A model generated the notes under the pieces. The model made no database searches, had not been told where the DNA came from, and worked only from the letters and a program-made list of their open reading frames with translations. Source: Desulfosporosinus sp049943955 (GTDB taxonomy: Bacteria > Bacillota > Desulfitobacteriia > Desulfitobacteriales > Desulfitobacteriaceae). From it: a DNA stretch of 64,000 bases. The position numbers and the translations under genes are program-made. Location: positions 346,761 through 410,760 of the forward strand of contig NZ_JBNFTW010000004.1 in assembly GCF_049943955.1 (NCBI RefSeq), given 5' to 3'. The first letter of the stretch is position 1. Every line of letters starts with the position of its first letter. This document shows positions 50,724 through 61,100 of this stretch, in pieces.

Positions 50724-52799
50724 TTAGCGCAAATACTGCTTAAGGAGCGGGAATATGGCATTGGAGCTTGCAGGAGTAAGTGACCAGTTGAGTGACCAGG
50801 CTCCGATTCCGCCAAGATTATATTGGTTGAGCAGGGACAGTTTGGCGTTCCAGCTTTGAGCATCGTCGTAATAAACAGTGTGAGTGCCGGAAGAATCTGT
50901 GTAATTGAAATAAGGGATTTGCGAGGAATCTCTCTGAATGGGACCTTGCGCTAAGGCCTGAAGTTCGGCCATTCCGCCGGATTTTCGCTGATAGGCAGCG
51001 CTGCTTCCGCTGCCCGTAGTCCACCAGTCGTTGCCGTAGTAAGGTATGCCGAGGAGCACTTTATGCATATCAACACCTTGACCTTTGGTGTATTGCATAA
51101 CCTTGTTCATCCAATCCAGAGGCGCAATGGGTCCGGGGGTTGAATGGCTGTAGTCATAGGTCATAACATCCAGGTAATCCACGTTTTGGGCTAGAGCAGA
51201 GTAATTAAATTCTGTCAACCAGGACTCGGAGCCTGTGCGAGCCATAACCGCTTCAATGACCAACTTGTTCAATGGATGAAGTTTGGCATAGAGTTCTTGC
51301 ATAAACTGCGTAAGATAGGGTCCTGTACTGTCGCTGATCAGTTCAAAGTCGATGACAATTCCGTCAGAATTGGTGCTTTGAATTAAAGTGATGATCTTAT
51401 TTTCCAAGGCTGCTCGTGTTGTTGCTGAAGACAAAACCGTGTCTACGGTTTTAGGAGTCGACCAGCTCGACTGAATTACGGGCAGAACCTTAAGATCGCG
51501 GGCATGGACAGCGCTTGTGAATTGAGTATAGTTTGCCGAAGTGGCATCCCAGCCTCCCGTTACATTGCCATTGGCTGCGTCATCAAGGTAATACCAGCTC
51601 GGCCCAATCAGGTCAGCATAATCAGTAGCCGGTAAAGGAATTGATTGGAGCTGGCTGAGCATTCCCTTCGTCCCGCTGAGCGCACCTTGGGTAAATTGCA
51701 GGGAAATTCGGGGTTGCACAACTCCTGTACGCAGGATACTTTCCATCTTGTAATTAATTACGCCCCACCCCCCTAGAATTGTAAAGGCAGTGCCGGAAGA
51801 TCGTTTTTCATCGAGATAAGATGATGTATAAGAAGCTAATGGTTTTGAAGGAAATAAAAAGATGGGAGAATTGGTTTTTGCCGCCAGGGCCGCACCTGCT
51901 AAGGCATCAGGGAAATTTTCGCCAGTAGCAACATAGACATGAGAACTGTTATAAGGGAGCTGATTTAAAACGATACTATTTGTTTCGTACTGATCATAAC
52001 CGGCATAACGGGCGGTAACAGTAACCGGCTGCGGGAGTTTCGCCAACTGATCTTCTACGGTTTTCTGAATGACGGCCGTACCGCCGATCAGAGTAACCTG
52101 TCGGACTCCCATTTGGGCGAGAGCTGAGGCAGTTTCCGCAGGTAAGGAATCCGGACGCGTGAGCAAAATCGGTATCCCATGAGCCGCCGCATAAGAAGAA
52201 ATACTTAAAGCATCGGGAAAATGTTCACCATTGACGATGAAAGCTTGGTCCGAGGTCGGGGTTGCCACACCTGCAATCGCTGCAGCAGTTCCATATTGAT
52301 CCGTCCCAGCGAGACGTGTCGGAGTAATCCCCTGATCTCTGAGGGTTTGCTCAATAGAACTGCTCAGAGCAACGGTTCCGCCGAGAAGATAGACATTTTT
52401 TGTCCCCAGGCGTTCCAGCTCGCTTAAAACAGCTGGATCTAAATGATCGGATTCTGTAAGAAGCAAGGGTCCATTTACTTTATGCGCCAGAACTGATCCT
52501 GTGAGCGCATCCGGAAAGTTTTGCCCTGTAGCGAGGACTGCAACAGGAGCTTGATCCCACCCAGCTTTGGAGATCTCTATGGCCGTATCATAGAGGGTAG
52601 TGCCATAGATTCGATCTGTGATGGAATCAGTTGAAGCGGCCTGGGCATCAACAGACTGAAAGGGGACCAGGTTGGTCAAGAGGGCTAAACCGCATATAAG
52701 GGCAACGAGGCAGGAGACCATGCGAAATTTATGTTTTTTGGCGTTATATGGCTGATTGTGATTAGCTTGCTCAGATTTCCTTGTGAAGAATTTAATCAT
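50724..52799 (-). CDS. CWB2-anchored GH18 glycoside hydrolase
   Basis: The 691-residue protein has a basic start, a hydrophobic signal segment (about 30-50), three CWB2 repeats (about 62-355; GPLLLTESDHL, IPILLTRPDSL, SPIFLFPSKPL) and a C-terminal GH18 domain (about 385-691). The catalytic strand is SDGIVIDFELI (about 475-485), where the final Glu is the presumed proton donor. LDVMTYDYSH and VLLGIPYYGNDWW fit the YaaH/CotE-like branch acting on peptidoglycan or chitin-like chains. AGGAGGGG gives a clear start. It is the only CWB2 gene on the minus strand besides the S-layer paralogue and is divergent from the subtilase gene. No exact TGTCGAA box is found upstream, only TTTTGTCACGAA near 52848-52859. 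Confidence 0.88.
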   Translation of the reverse strand: MIKFFTRKSEQANHNQPYNAKKHKFRMVSCLVALICGLALLTNLVPFQSVDAQAASTDSITDRIYGTTLYDTAIEISKAGWDQAPVAVLATGQNFPDALTGSVLAHKVNGPLLLTESDHLDPAVLSELERLGTKNVYLLGGTVALSSSIEQTLRDQGITPTRLAGTDQYGTAAAIAGVATPTSDQAFIVNGEHFPDALSISSYAAAHGIPILLTRPDSLPAETASALAQMGVRQVTLIGGTAVIQKTVEDQLAKLPQPVTVTARYAGYDQYETNSIVLNQLPYNSSHVYVATGENFPDALAGAALAAKTNSPIFLFPSKPLASYTSSYLDEKRSSGTAFTILGGWGVINYKMESILRTGVVQPRISLQFTQGALSGTKGMLSQLQSIPLPATDYADLIGPSWYYLDDAANGNVTGGWDATSANYTQFTSAVHARDLKVLPVIQSSWSTPKTVDTVLSSATTRAALENKIITLIQSTNSDGIVIDFELISDSTGPYLTQFMQELYAKLHPLNKLVIEAVMARTGSESWLTEFNYSALAQNVDYLDVMTYDYSHSTPGPIAPLDWMNKVMQYTKGQGVDMHKVLLGIPYYGNDWWTTGSGSSAAYQRKSGGMAELQALAQGPIQRDSSQIPYFNYTDSSGTHTVYYDDAQSWNAKLSLLNQYNLGGIGAWSLNWSLTPASSNAIFPLLKQYLR

Positions 52800-52972
52800 C
52801 TTCCCCTCCTTTGTTTGTAGCTGAATCGCCAGTTGCCATTAAATATTCGTGACAAAAATGAGAAAACCTGCCGAAATTTAGATAAATCTACTTGCCAATA
52901 TCAAAACAATTAGGGAAATTATAGGAGATTATTTTCAGCCCATGGCAAAAGGAGAAAAGGAAAGTGACGATT

Positions 52973-52997
52973 TTTGTCGAATTAATCGTTGTATAAA
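52973..52997 (+). promoter_or_regulatory. Spo0A-like box and -10 sequence before the subtilase gene
   Basis: TTTGTCGAA (52973-52981) matches the extended Spo0A box TTTGTCRAA. TATAAA (52992-52997) follows after ten bases and may be the -10 box. If so, transcription would start close to 53003, almost at the annotated start codon. Confidence 0.45.
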
Positions 52998-53005
52998 CTT
53001 TCAAT

Positions 53006-55750
53006 TTGAAGGGAGTGGAAGACATCTTCAATAAAATAAGTTTCGCAATTAAAGTGATACATAAAACTAAATATTGGATTGTTCTCTTTTTAATAATAGG
53101 ATTAATAAGCTTAAATGTTGATCTGTCTCTTTCCTCAATAGGGCAGAACAGTCTCGCCTTAAGAACAATTCAGTCTCAAAAACAAGCTTGGACCCAAGCT
53201 CAGGCGAAGACTTTTACCTCGCTCAAAAATACAGCATTGAATAATTCGTTACTTAATAGACAAACGAACGGCAAGACAACGGATGTTCCCTTAAGAAGTG
53301 TTCAAAAATCTCCAAAGTCAGACTCATTGACATTGGATTTATCACATTCAAAGCAAATCGTTGTCTCCCTGGCTCCTAAAGCGGATATTACAAATGTGGC
53401 TAAAGTATTTAAGGCTGCAATTTTACGTCAAGGTCCGTTGAATTTTGCGACCCTGGGATTTAACAGTACGATTAATGCAGCTTCTCTGATCGCCAGCCTC
53501 AAAAGCTTCCCGGGAGTTCTCACCGCAGAAGAGAATCACCTTCAGAAGATAGCCGTCTCGGCTGCTGCTTCATTACCTCAAGACCCATATTTTAAGGATC
53601 AATGGTCTATCACCAATGGGGATGTTCAGGGAGCCTGGGACATGGGGGCAACAGGCAAGGGGATGACGATTGCTATCGTAGATTCAGGGATTGCCCTCGA
53701 CCATCCGGATTTAAAGGACAATATTGTCCCCGGGTACAATGCGATCACTCAGAGCGATGCCCCGGGAGAGAATCAAGATGATAACGGACATGGTACCCAT
53801 GTTGCGGGGATTGCTGCGGCGGAACGTAATGATGTGGGAATTGTCGGTGTAGCCTATCAGGCGAAAATTATGCCCATTAAGGCGGTAGGTTTTAATGGAG
53901 ATGGATATGATGATGCTATTGCTTCCGGAATAGTTTGGGCCGCCGATCATGGAGCAAATATTATTAATCTTAGTCTCGGCTCTGATAATGGTGTTTCATC
54001 TAGTGTCATAAAGCAAGCTGTTAATCACGCTTATAACAAAGGATGTTTATTAGTCGCTGCCGCCGGAAACTATGATCCTTCGTCAGCTAAAAACACCGGA
54101 GTCAGTTATCCTGGTGCAGACCCTCATGTTCTGGCTGTTTCTGCCACGAACCAAAATAACGGCATTGCTTCATTTTCCGAGACAGGTCCTCAAATCAGTT
54201 TAGCTGCTCCGGGAGATGAAATTACCAGCGATTGGTGGAGCCTGAGCGAGGGACTGTGTTATGCCAATGCAAGCGGCACCTCAATGGCTTCACCCTTTGT
54301 CGCCGGGGAGGCGGCCCTCATCTGGGGACTGCATCCTGAATGGACGCGGGAGCAAGTCGTTGCGGCCATGGAAGCCGGTGTTAAAGACTTAGGAACTCAG
54401 GGAAGAGATAATGACTATGGATACGGGTTAGTCGATGTAAAACTGGCCCTAAACCTTGCCGCTCAAACAGAGGCAACTCTTTCTTCCCCGGCAAGAGTTG
54501 GGATACTGGGAGGGAATATTCACAGTACGGATGGGTCGACTAGTTTTAATTTGTTAGTTCCTACACAGGCCTTCGATTCCCCAGTTGACGTTTCCCTGAA
54601 TAGTGTTCCGATCCCGGCAGCTCTTCCTAACGGAGCAAGCTCTTTAACCCCGGCCCTTGATGTAGAATGGGGAACCGAGACGCCCCACGAAATCCTTTCC
54701 TTGGATTGCAGTGATCCTTCTTTGAAGAGCGTTTTGAACAAAATTGTTTATCACTGGGATGGTGAACGCTGGATTGCTATAGGAGGCGAGCTCCAAAACG
54801 AAGAAGTACGTCTTGGCATCTTTAATCCGGGAATTTATGTTGTGGGGACGGTTCAAGTTAACGACCAATCGACTCAGCGGTTTGCGGGTGTGACATCTGA
54901 AGAAACAGCAGTAAAAATTTCCCAGGTTACCTTTCCGACCGGAGCAGATACAGTGATACTCGCTCAGGCCAATCAATTCCCGGATGCCCTGGCCGGCGCT
55001 CCCCTTGCATATAGGCTGCAGGCCCCCATTCTGCTTACCCCCAGTTCCTCCTTGACCCCTGAGGTTCGGGGGGAAATACGACGCCTTGCTCCGAAGACGA
55101 TCTATCTCTTAGGTGGTCCAGCTGCCCTTTCTTCAGCAATCGAAATCGAGCTGCAACAGACGTATACCGTTAATCGGCTTTACGGCTATACGGCGGAAGG
55201 CACCGCTCGCGCTATTGCCGAATCATTAGGAACAAAAGGAAGAGCTGTGATTGCCAATGTAAATCATTTCCAAGATACATTAGCTATTTCCGCCTGGGCT
55301 GCACGCCAGGGAGTCCCTATACTGCTGACAGAAGCCAATGCTCTATCTGAAGATACTCAAACCGCTCTTGAGGAACTCCAGGTTACGGACACGCTTGTTG
55401 TCGGAGGAACTGCTGTCGTTAGCAGCGCGATCGAAGATCAACTTCCTCTTCCCAAAAGAATTGCCGGGAATACAGCCTATGACACCGCAACGGCAGTTTT
55501 ACAATCTTATCCTCCTCTTTCGTCAAAGCTGGAGTTAGCTACCGGAGAAAACTTTCCGGATGCTCTTACAGGAGCTGTGCGCGCAGCCTCGGAAGGCTCA
55601 ATGGTCGTATTAGTCCCGACGAAGACGGAAATACCTGCAGGTTTAGCTGCCCTTCTAAGGTCGTGGAAAGGAAAAGAAATTGAAACTTTGGGCGGGAAGG
55701 TCGCTTTGCCCGACAGTGTCGTTCAGGGAGTTGAGGCCCTGCTGCGTTAA
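53006..55750 (+). CDS. CWB2-anchored subtilisin-like serine protease (S8)
   Basis: The protein has about 914 residues. A hydrophobic signal/anchor (about 22-40) precedes an inhibitor-like propeptide (about 105-190) and a subtilase domain (about 195-490) with the catalytic triad in IAIVDSGIALDHPDL (Asp about 225), DDNGHGTHVAGIAA (His about 263) and ASGTSMASPFVAGE (Ser about 423). A beta-rich spacer (about 490-620) leads to three CWB2 repeats (about 625-914; APILLTPSSSL, VPILLTEANAL). It is probably a surface protease that processes wall or S-layer proteins, like the CWB2 protease Cwp84 in role though of another family (analogy). The start is uncertain: TTG 53006 lacks a good ribosome binding site, GTG 53015 sits directly on AAGGGA, and GTG 53054 would start just before the hydrophobic helix. 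Confidence 0.88.
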   Translation: MKGVEDIFNKISFAIKVIHKTKYWIVLFLIIGLISLNVDLSLSSIGQNSLALRTIQSQKQAWTQAQAKTFTSLKNTALNNSLLNRQTNGKTTDVPLRSVQKSPKSDSLTLDLSHSKQIVVSLAPKADITNVAKVFKAAILRQGPLNFATLGFNSTINAASLIASLKSFPGVLTAEENHLQKIAVSAAASLPQDPYFKDQWSITNGDVQGAWDMGATGKGMTIAIVDSGIALDHPDLKDNIVPGYNAITQSDAPGENQDDNGHGTHVAGIAAAERNDVGIVGVAYQAKIMPIKAVGFNGDGYDDAIASGIVWAADHGANIINLSLGSDNGVSSSVIKQAVNHAYNKGCLLVAAAGNYDPSSAKNTGVSYPGADPHVLAVSATNQNNGIASFSETGPQISLAAPGDEITSDWWSLSEGLCYANASGTSMASPFVAGEAALIWGLHPEWTREQVVAAMEAGVKDLGTQGRDNDYGYGLVDVKLALNLAAQTEATLSSPARVGILGGNIHSTDGSTSFNLLVPTQAFDSPVDVSLNSVPIPAALPNGASSLTPALDVEWGTETPHEILSLDCSDPSLKSVLNKIVYHWDGERWIAIGGELQNEEVRLGIFNPGIYVVGTVQVNDQSTQRFAGVTSEETAVKISQVTFPTGADTVILAQANQFPDALAGAPLAYRLQAPILLTPSSSLTPEVRGEIRRLAPKTIYLLGGPAALSSAIEIELQQTYTVNRLYGYTAEGTARAIAESLGTKGRAVIANVNHFQDTLAISAWAARQGVPILLTEANALSEDTQTALEELQVTDTLVVGGTAVVSSAIEDQLPLPKRIAGNTAYDTATAVLQSYPPLSSKLELATGENFPDALTGAVRAASEGSMVVLVPTKTEIPAGLAALLRSWKGKEIETLGGKVALPDSVVQGVEALLR

Positions 55751-55795
55751 CAAAGGGATAAAATACCATAATTTTTTGCAGGACATCACTTAGAT

Positions 55796-55802
55796 ATGTC
55801 GA
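55796..55802 (+). promoter_or_regulatory. Spo0A-like box before the amidase gene
   Basis: TGTCGAA lies 38 bases before the amidase start. It is followed by TTATAGTTAAT, which may contain the -10 box. It is the third such motif before a CWB2 gene in the window. Confidence 0.4.
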
Positions 55803-55839
55803 ATTATAGTTAATTGTCGCTAAAAAGGAGGGATCATAA

Positions 55840-57432
55840 TTGGCTCATATAAAATGGAGAATCATTGGGATAGTTATCGTAGTTTTTAGTATCCTATTAG
55901 GGTTTCAAAACCCCGCGAATGCTAATCCTTTGGACTTTGGAACCACAAGGGTTTACGGGGCACGCCAGATAGACACTGCCATAAAAGTTTCTCAAGCGGG
56001 ATGGCAGCATGCGGATACAGTTTTATTGGCGAATTGTGATCATTTTCCGGATGCCTTAGTTGCCGCACCTCTTTCACATCAATTAGATGCTCCCATTCTT
56101 TTGACCCAGCCCCAGGGAGTTGATCCTTATGTCATGCAGGAAATTAAACGCTTAGGTGCCAAAAAGGTCATTCTCTTAGGTGGAGTCATGGCTCTGAGTT
56201 CTCAAGTGGAAACGGATCTGGAAAATGCAGGTTTTCCACAGCCCGAACGGATCTGGGGGCAAGACCAATACGAAACGGCTCAAAAAGTTGCTGAACGTAT
56301 AGGATTTAAAGGCCAAGTAATTTTGGCCAACGGAGACCAGTTTCCGGATGCTCTGGCTATTTCTGCTTACGCAGGCGTGACAGAGACACCTATTCTTCTT
56401 ACGAAATCTTATGCTATGCCTGATGCTACAAAACAAGAACTTGACACATTACAGCAAAAATACGGTGCTATTAATGTCGTTGTTGTGGGCGGTGAAGCTG
56501 TTATTTCCAGTTCAACCTTAACCGGCTTGAACGTTGTGCAGCGTATAGCCGGAAATGATCGTTACGAAACCGCCGCAGATGTCTATGACTTCGCTCAGAA
56601 TAATCTCACCGCGACGACGATGTATGTAGTAACTGGAGAGAATTTTCCGGATGCTTTAGCTGCCGGAGCATTAGCAGCAAAACAGCACGCAGAGATTATT
56701 ATGACTCAGGGAACTACGTTGCCGGGGCCAACCTACTCGGTATTATCAAGGCCGACCGCCAGCCCTCTCAATATGGTTATTATTGGCGGGCCTGCAGTCA
56801 TAAGTGATAAGGTTATGGGGATGCTTGAAGGGACAGTTCCGCCCTCTTCATTATTAGCCGGTCTGACTATTGTTGTTGATCCGGGACATGGAGGACCGGA
56901 TACTGGAGCCATTGGCCCCTCGGGAACCTATGAAAAGGACAACACCTTGGCGGTCGGTTTAGAGCTGGAAAACGATTTGCGTTCGGCTGGGGCACGGGTA
57001 ATCATGACTCGAAGTACAGATGTTTCTCCAGCTAAAGGGACGTATTCCGAGCTTTCGGATCTTCAAGCACGTACAAAAATTGCTAACGACGCCAATGCTG
57101 ATATGTTTATCTGCTTGCACAATGATTCCTTCAGCAATCCCAGCGCTTCGGGGACGACAAGCTACTATAGTTCAGCAAGCCCTGTAGCTAATCAATCCCA
57201 GGCTCTCGCTAAAAATATTCAAAGCGCATTAGTGACAGCGATAGGATTGAACGACCGGGGAGTAAAAGATGCTCCGTTTTACGTTATTAAAAACACGAAG
57301 ATGCCAGCCGTTCTAATAGAAATCGGATTTATTTCCAATCCCAATGAAGAAAAGCTTTTGGGGTCACCGGATTTTCAAAAGAAGACAGCCTCGGGGATTT
57401 ATGAAGGGATTTTAAAGTATAAAGGGTATTAG
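55840..57432 (+). CDS. CWB2-anchored N-acetylmuramoyl-L-alanine amidase (Amidase_3)
   Basis: The 530-residue protein has a signal segment (about 5-28, ending ANA), three CWB2 repeats (about 33-340; APILLTQPQGV, TPILLTKSYAM and a diverged third with AEIIMTQGTTL) and a C-terminal zinc amidase domain (about 342-530). The zinc ligands are His in VVDPGHGGPDTGA (about 349), Glu in TYEKDNT (about 364) and His in ICLHNDSF (about 427); the catalytic Glu is in LIEIGFISNP (about 493). It cleaves the bond between muramic acid and the stem peptide. TTG start with AAGGAGG nine bases before. It follows the subtilase by 90 bases. Confidence 0.92.
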   Translation: MAHIKWRIIGIVIVVFSILLGFQNPANANPLDFGTTRVYGARQIDTAIKVSQAGWQHADTVLLANCDHFPDALVAAPLSHQLDAPILLTQPQGVDPYVMQEIKRLGAKKVILLGGVMALSSQVETDLENAGFPQPERIWGQDQYETAQKVAERIGFKGQVILANGDQFPDALAISAYAGVTETPILLTKSYAMPDATKQELDTLQQKYGAINVVVVGGEAVISSSTLTGLNVVQRIAGNDRYETAADVYDFAQNNLTATTMYVVTGENFPDALAAGALAAKQHAEIIMTQGTTLPGPTYSVLSRPTASPLNMVIIGGPAVISDKVMGMLEGTVPPSSLLAGLTIVVDPGHGGPDTGAIGPSGTYEKDNTLAVGLELENDLRSAGARVIMTRSTDVSPAKGTYSELSDLQARTKIANDANADMFICLHNDSFSNPSASGTTSYYSSASPVANQSQALAKNIQSALVTAIGLNDRGVKDAPFYVIKNTKMPAVLIEIGFISNPNEEKLLGSPDFQKKTASGIYEGILKYKGY

Positions 57433-57536
57433 CAACCTATTCTATTTCATATAGAAGGAATTAAAAGCTATACAGTTATAATGAATGAAAATCGATTAAT
57501 GCAAAAATAAAGTAGACATCTTTGCCAAAATTTTTT

Positions 57537-57558
57537 AGCGCTTTTAGCGCTTTTTTTG
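57537..57558 (+). terminator. weak intrinsic terminator after the amidase gene
   Basis: AGCGC (57537-57541) and GCGCT (57547-57551) form a short stem followed by seven T. Five base pairs are few, but the T-run and position about 100 bases after the stop support it. Confidence 0.5.
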
Positions 57559-57966
57559 TACTCTTAGGAAGTATCTATCGATATATCATTCCTAAACAAT
57601 TACAACTAGGCAGCCCGCCCGCTTCTTCACTCTTTATTTAGCCTCTGATCTATGCTGAGACTTCTAAATAATATGTTAATTAGATGTTAACAAGATTTTC
57701 ACATTTTAGGCAAAAAACTATGGTATACTCAGATGAATTTACTTGTAAGTATATTTCTGATAAATAGTGGAAAAGTAATTAGTTTTAGTGTAGACTATAC
57801 AAGTAATTAAACTGTAGGGCTGTTCGTGAAAATTAAGACTTATTTAAAAGACCTCAAAAAAAAATCGGACAGTAAGCAGGAATATTAGTTATTATGGAGA
57901 ATACATATAGCTAATGCAGACCCTTTTTGCGGTTTATTCATTTTTAATGCGGTTCTAAAGGGTAAC
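57559..57966. other. AT-rich promoter region of the S-layer gene
   Basis: No gene is visible. TGGTATACT at 57721-57729 is an extended -10 sequence (TATACT at 57724-57729); upstream TTCACA (57698) is 20 bases away, so the -35 box is poor. Transcription from here would produce a leader of about 440 bases before the S-layer start. Confidence 0.4.
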
Positions 57967-58171
57967 CATGGGCGGGATGAGACTTCATCCTCGGGGAGGA
58001 CGCTCCCATATAAAGTCCTGTGGTCTACTTTTAGATATTGCGCAATGTCTAAAGATTGTGCTACTCATGTTAAGGGGGTGAGGGACGACTAAAAAACGTC
58101 CTAAGTAAAGGAAAGAGATAGTTCATTCACCAGACAGAAGAGATCCAAAGACGAGAGGAGATATTCACTAC
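57967..58171 (+). promoter_or_regulatory. structured 5' leader of the S-layer gene
   Basis: Several hairpins follow one another: ATGGG (57968-57972) with CCCAT (58005-58009) enclosing GGATGA/TCATCC (57975-57990); a near-perfect palindrome TTTAGATATTGC/GCAATGTCTAAA (about 58030-58053); and GGACG/CGTCC (58083-58101). The ribosome binding site AGAGGAG follows much later, about 12 bases before the ATG. Alternative pairing CCTC/GAGG (57989-57999) competes with the first hairpin. It does not match a riboswitch consensus I know. mRNA stabilisation, as for other S-layer transcripts with long leaders, is the simplest role. Confidence 0.5.
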
Positions 58172-61100
58172 ATGAAAAAAACTAAAAAAGCCTTAGCATC
58201 ATTAGCTATTGCTGGTATGGCCTTAACAACAGTGCCATTTAACGCATTTGCTGACGGTACTGTGCCAACTCGTTTAGCAGGCAACACAGCTGCACAAACT
58301 GCAGTGCAAATCGCTGACCAAACAGGTTGGACTGGAACAGCAATTCTTGCATCTTCTGCATCTTATGGTATGGTTGATGCTTTGACAGCTGGACCACTCG
58401 CCGCTTCCCTGAAAGCTCCTATTTTATTAACCGGACCTGGCAACACATTAGATGCTGATACTAAAGCTGAACTCACTAAACTTAATGTGACAAAAGTATA
58501 TGTTACCAGCGGAACTGCTGTTATCAGCCAAGCAGTACTTGATCAATTAAGCGGAATGGGAATTACAGTTGTTCCCCTCGGTGGCGTTGACAGAGCAGCA
58601 ACCTCTGTTAATATTGCTAAGCAAATGACAGGTGTAACTAAAGTAGCTGTTGCTAATGGCCTGCAAGATGCACTCTCAATCGCATCAATCGCTTCAGCAG
58701 CCAATGAGCCAATTCTCTTAACTGACAAAAATGCTCTTCCTGCCAGCGTTTCAGCGTACTTAGCTGCTAATCCCAGCATTACCTCTGCTGATGTTATCGG
58801 TGGAACAGGCATTATCAGTGACGCTGTTAAAGCAGCTCTGCCTAGTGCTACACGTCATGCTGGAACTACAGCTTATGACACTAACAATCAAGTTATTCAA
58901 GACTTCGATTCCTCCCTCAAGTACACAAACGTTTTTGTGGCAAATGGCGTAACTGGTATTGATGCTTTAGCCGGTGCACCCCTCGCAGCTAAAACAAATT
59001 CCCCAATCGTACTTACAGACGGAACAGTTCCTGCAGTAGCTTCCTTTGTTCATAACAAACTGGCTGACAGCTCTGTCGTTACAGCACTTGGTGGTACCGC
59101 TGTTGTTTCTGATGCTGTTCGTACTGGAGTTATTACTGGCACAGCTCCTTCACAAGGCGCCTTGGCTGTATCATCCGTTACTGCTAGTGCTGCTAATAGC
59201 ATTAAGGTAGTATTCAACAATCCAGTTGCAGACACCAGCAAAATTGCCTGCACCATTACCAGAGGATCAGCTTCTGCTGCTGCTACTGTGACATCAACCT
59301 GGAGTGATGATAAAACATCAGTTGTCTTATCTGCTTCTTCAAACTTTGCAGAAGGCGTATACAGTGTTGCTGTAAAGAATGGGGATACTGATTTAGGAAC
59401 AACTTCTGTTGACATTACTGCACAAAGAGTTGCTAAAATCACATTTGATTCCAACAAATTAGCAGTTATTACTGGCGGAAAAACCGGTTATGTATCTTAT
59501 CGTGCTTTTGACCAGTACGGCAATGATATCACCGATAAATATCTTGCCAGCAGCAGCTACATTACTTGGAGTTGCGGAATTGGCGATATAACTTCAGATG
59601 ACAAAGGAATATTGACCATTCATCCCTTTGGCTGGAATGTAAATTCAGCTAATGATAAATCTACAACAGTGCTGACACAGTATACAACGACTGTTATTAC
59701 CGCTGTAACCAAGAGTCAAACCATTCCTTGTTCAGCAACTGCAACACTTGATGTTTCTACCCAAGTAGGAACAATCAGTGATATTACACTGAATAAACTG
59801 GTAAAAGATGATGGTTCTGCTGCAGATCCTCAAGTCGGTGACAGTGAAAAGTATTATATTGACTACAGCGCAAAAGATATGGCAGGCAATGATACTAAGT
59901 CCAAAGTATTGGTTGAGAACGGACTTATCACGAACAAAACTACCGATAGTGATTATGCCCTCGTAACTTCCAACTCTGAATTAGTTAAAGCCCAGCTTGT
60001 TGAAGATCCGGCCGATGATAACAAGTGTGCTATTGAAGTTGCAATCCAAGATAATCAAAATTATACACTGACTCAGGATCAACCGATTACGATTACTGCT
60101 ACATCGTATACCGGAAAAACTTCATCTATTACCTTTACTCTGAGAAGAGATCAAAAGGTTAATACCTTTACGCTTATGGCTCCGACAGAGACTATTTCTT
60201 CCGGCGAAACAGATGTAGACATTCCGTTCGTTGCCTATGATCAAAATGGAAATCAGCTAACCAAATACAGCGATATTACGAAAGATAATGTTGTAGCATT
60301 ATCACCTCTAAAAGGAGGAAGTAATCAATATGGCTTGTATTTCGAAGAAAATGCTGACGGAACCGCATCTTTGAAATATGATGCACCTACGAATCCTGGA
60401 AGCACAGCTCTTCAAGAAACCTTAAATGCTACAGTTAATAACACAGGTAATTTCTGTTCTATAAACATCAATATTGACCTTCCTAAGAAAGCCGATACTT
60501 TGAAACTTGATGATTCAGTACTTCTTTCGAAAATGGAAGAAAATTCACAACAGAAACTGGACTTCGGTTACAACGATGGCGGCTTTACAGTAGAAGATCA
60601 GTATGGCAGAGTAATTGATATGGTAAGTAAAAACGTAATCGATGGAGTTACTTACTATGTTAAAGCAAGCTTGCCAACCAGTGCTGCTGGAACGTTATCC
60701 TTTGCTCCCGGCCAAGACTATGCTTATGCCGGACACGAAGTGGTATTAAACGCTGGAGCAACACCTGGATCAGCTACAGTAACATTTAAGTTAATGGCAT
60801 CTGCTCAGAACGCAGCAATCAATCCTGCTACCGATACAGTTCTTGACACCAAGACACTGTCCATGACGGTATTAAAAGATGAAGACATTACAGATTATGT
60901 TTTAGATGGAGCATCTAACCCGGTTTATGCAATCGGTGACAAAACAACTCCAACTAAGCAACAGAAAGATCAATATGCTGAATTAACTCTCCATGGTAAA
61001 ACTTCCTCAGGCAGCAAGGTAGTACTTGATCCTAGCAAAGTTACTCTTGGAGCTTCATCCAGCAGTGATTTCTATACCTTCGCTGACGACAATAATACCG

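Noticed and set aside
52848..52859. Spo0A box before the CWB2-GH18 gene
   Set aside because: On the minus strand TTTTGTCACGAA deviates from TTTGTCRAA by an insertion, so it was not counted.
57967..58171. c-di-GMP riboswitch in the S-layer leader
   Set aside because: The conserved core of GEMM-type riboswitches is not found; the hairpins do not fit a consensus I know.
59050..59457. 135-codon minus-strand ORF inside the S-layer gene
   Set aside because: It is a by-product of the biased codon use of the S-layer gene, which has a full domain series on the other strand.
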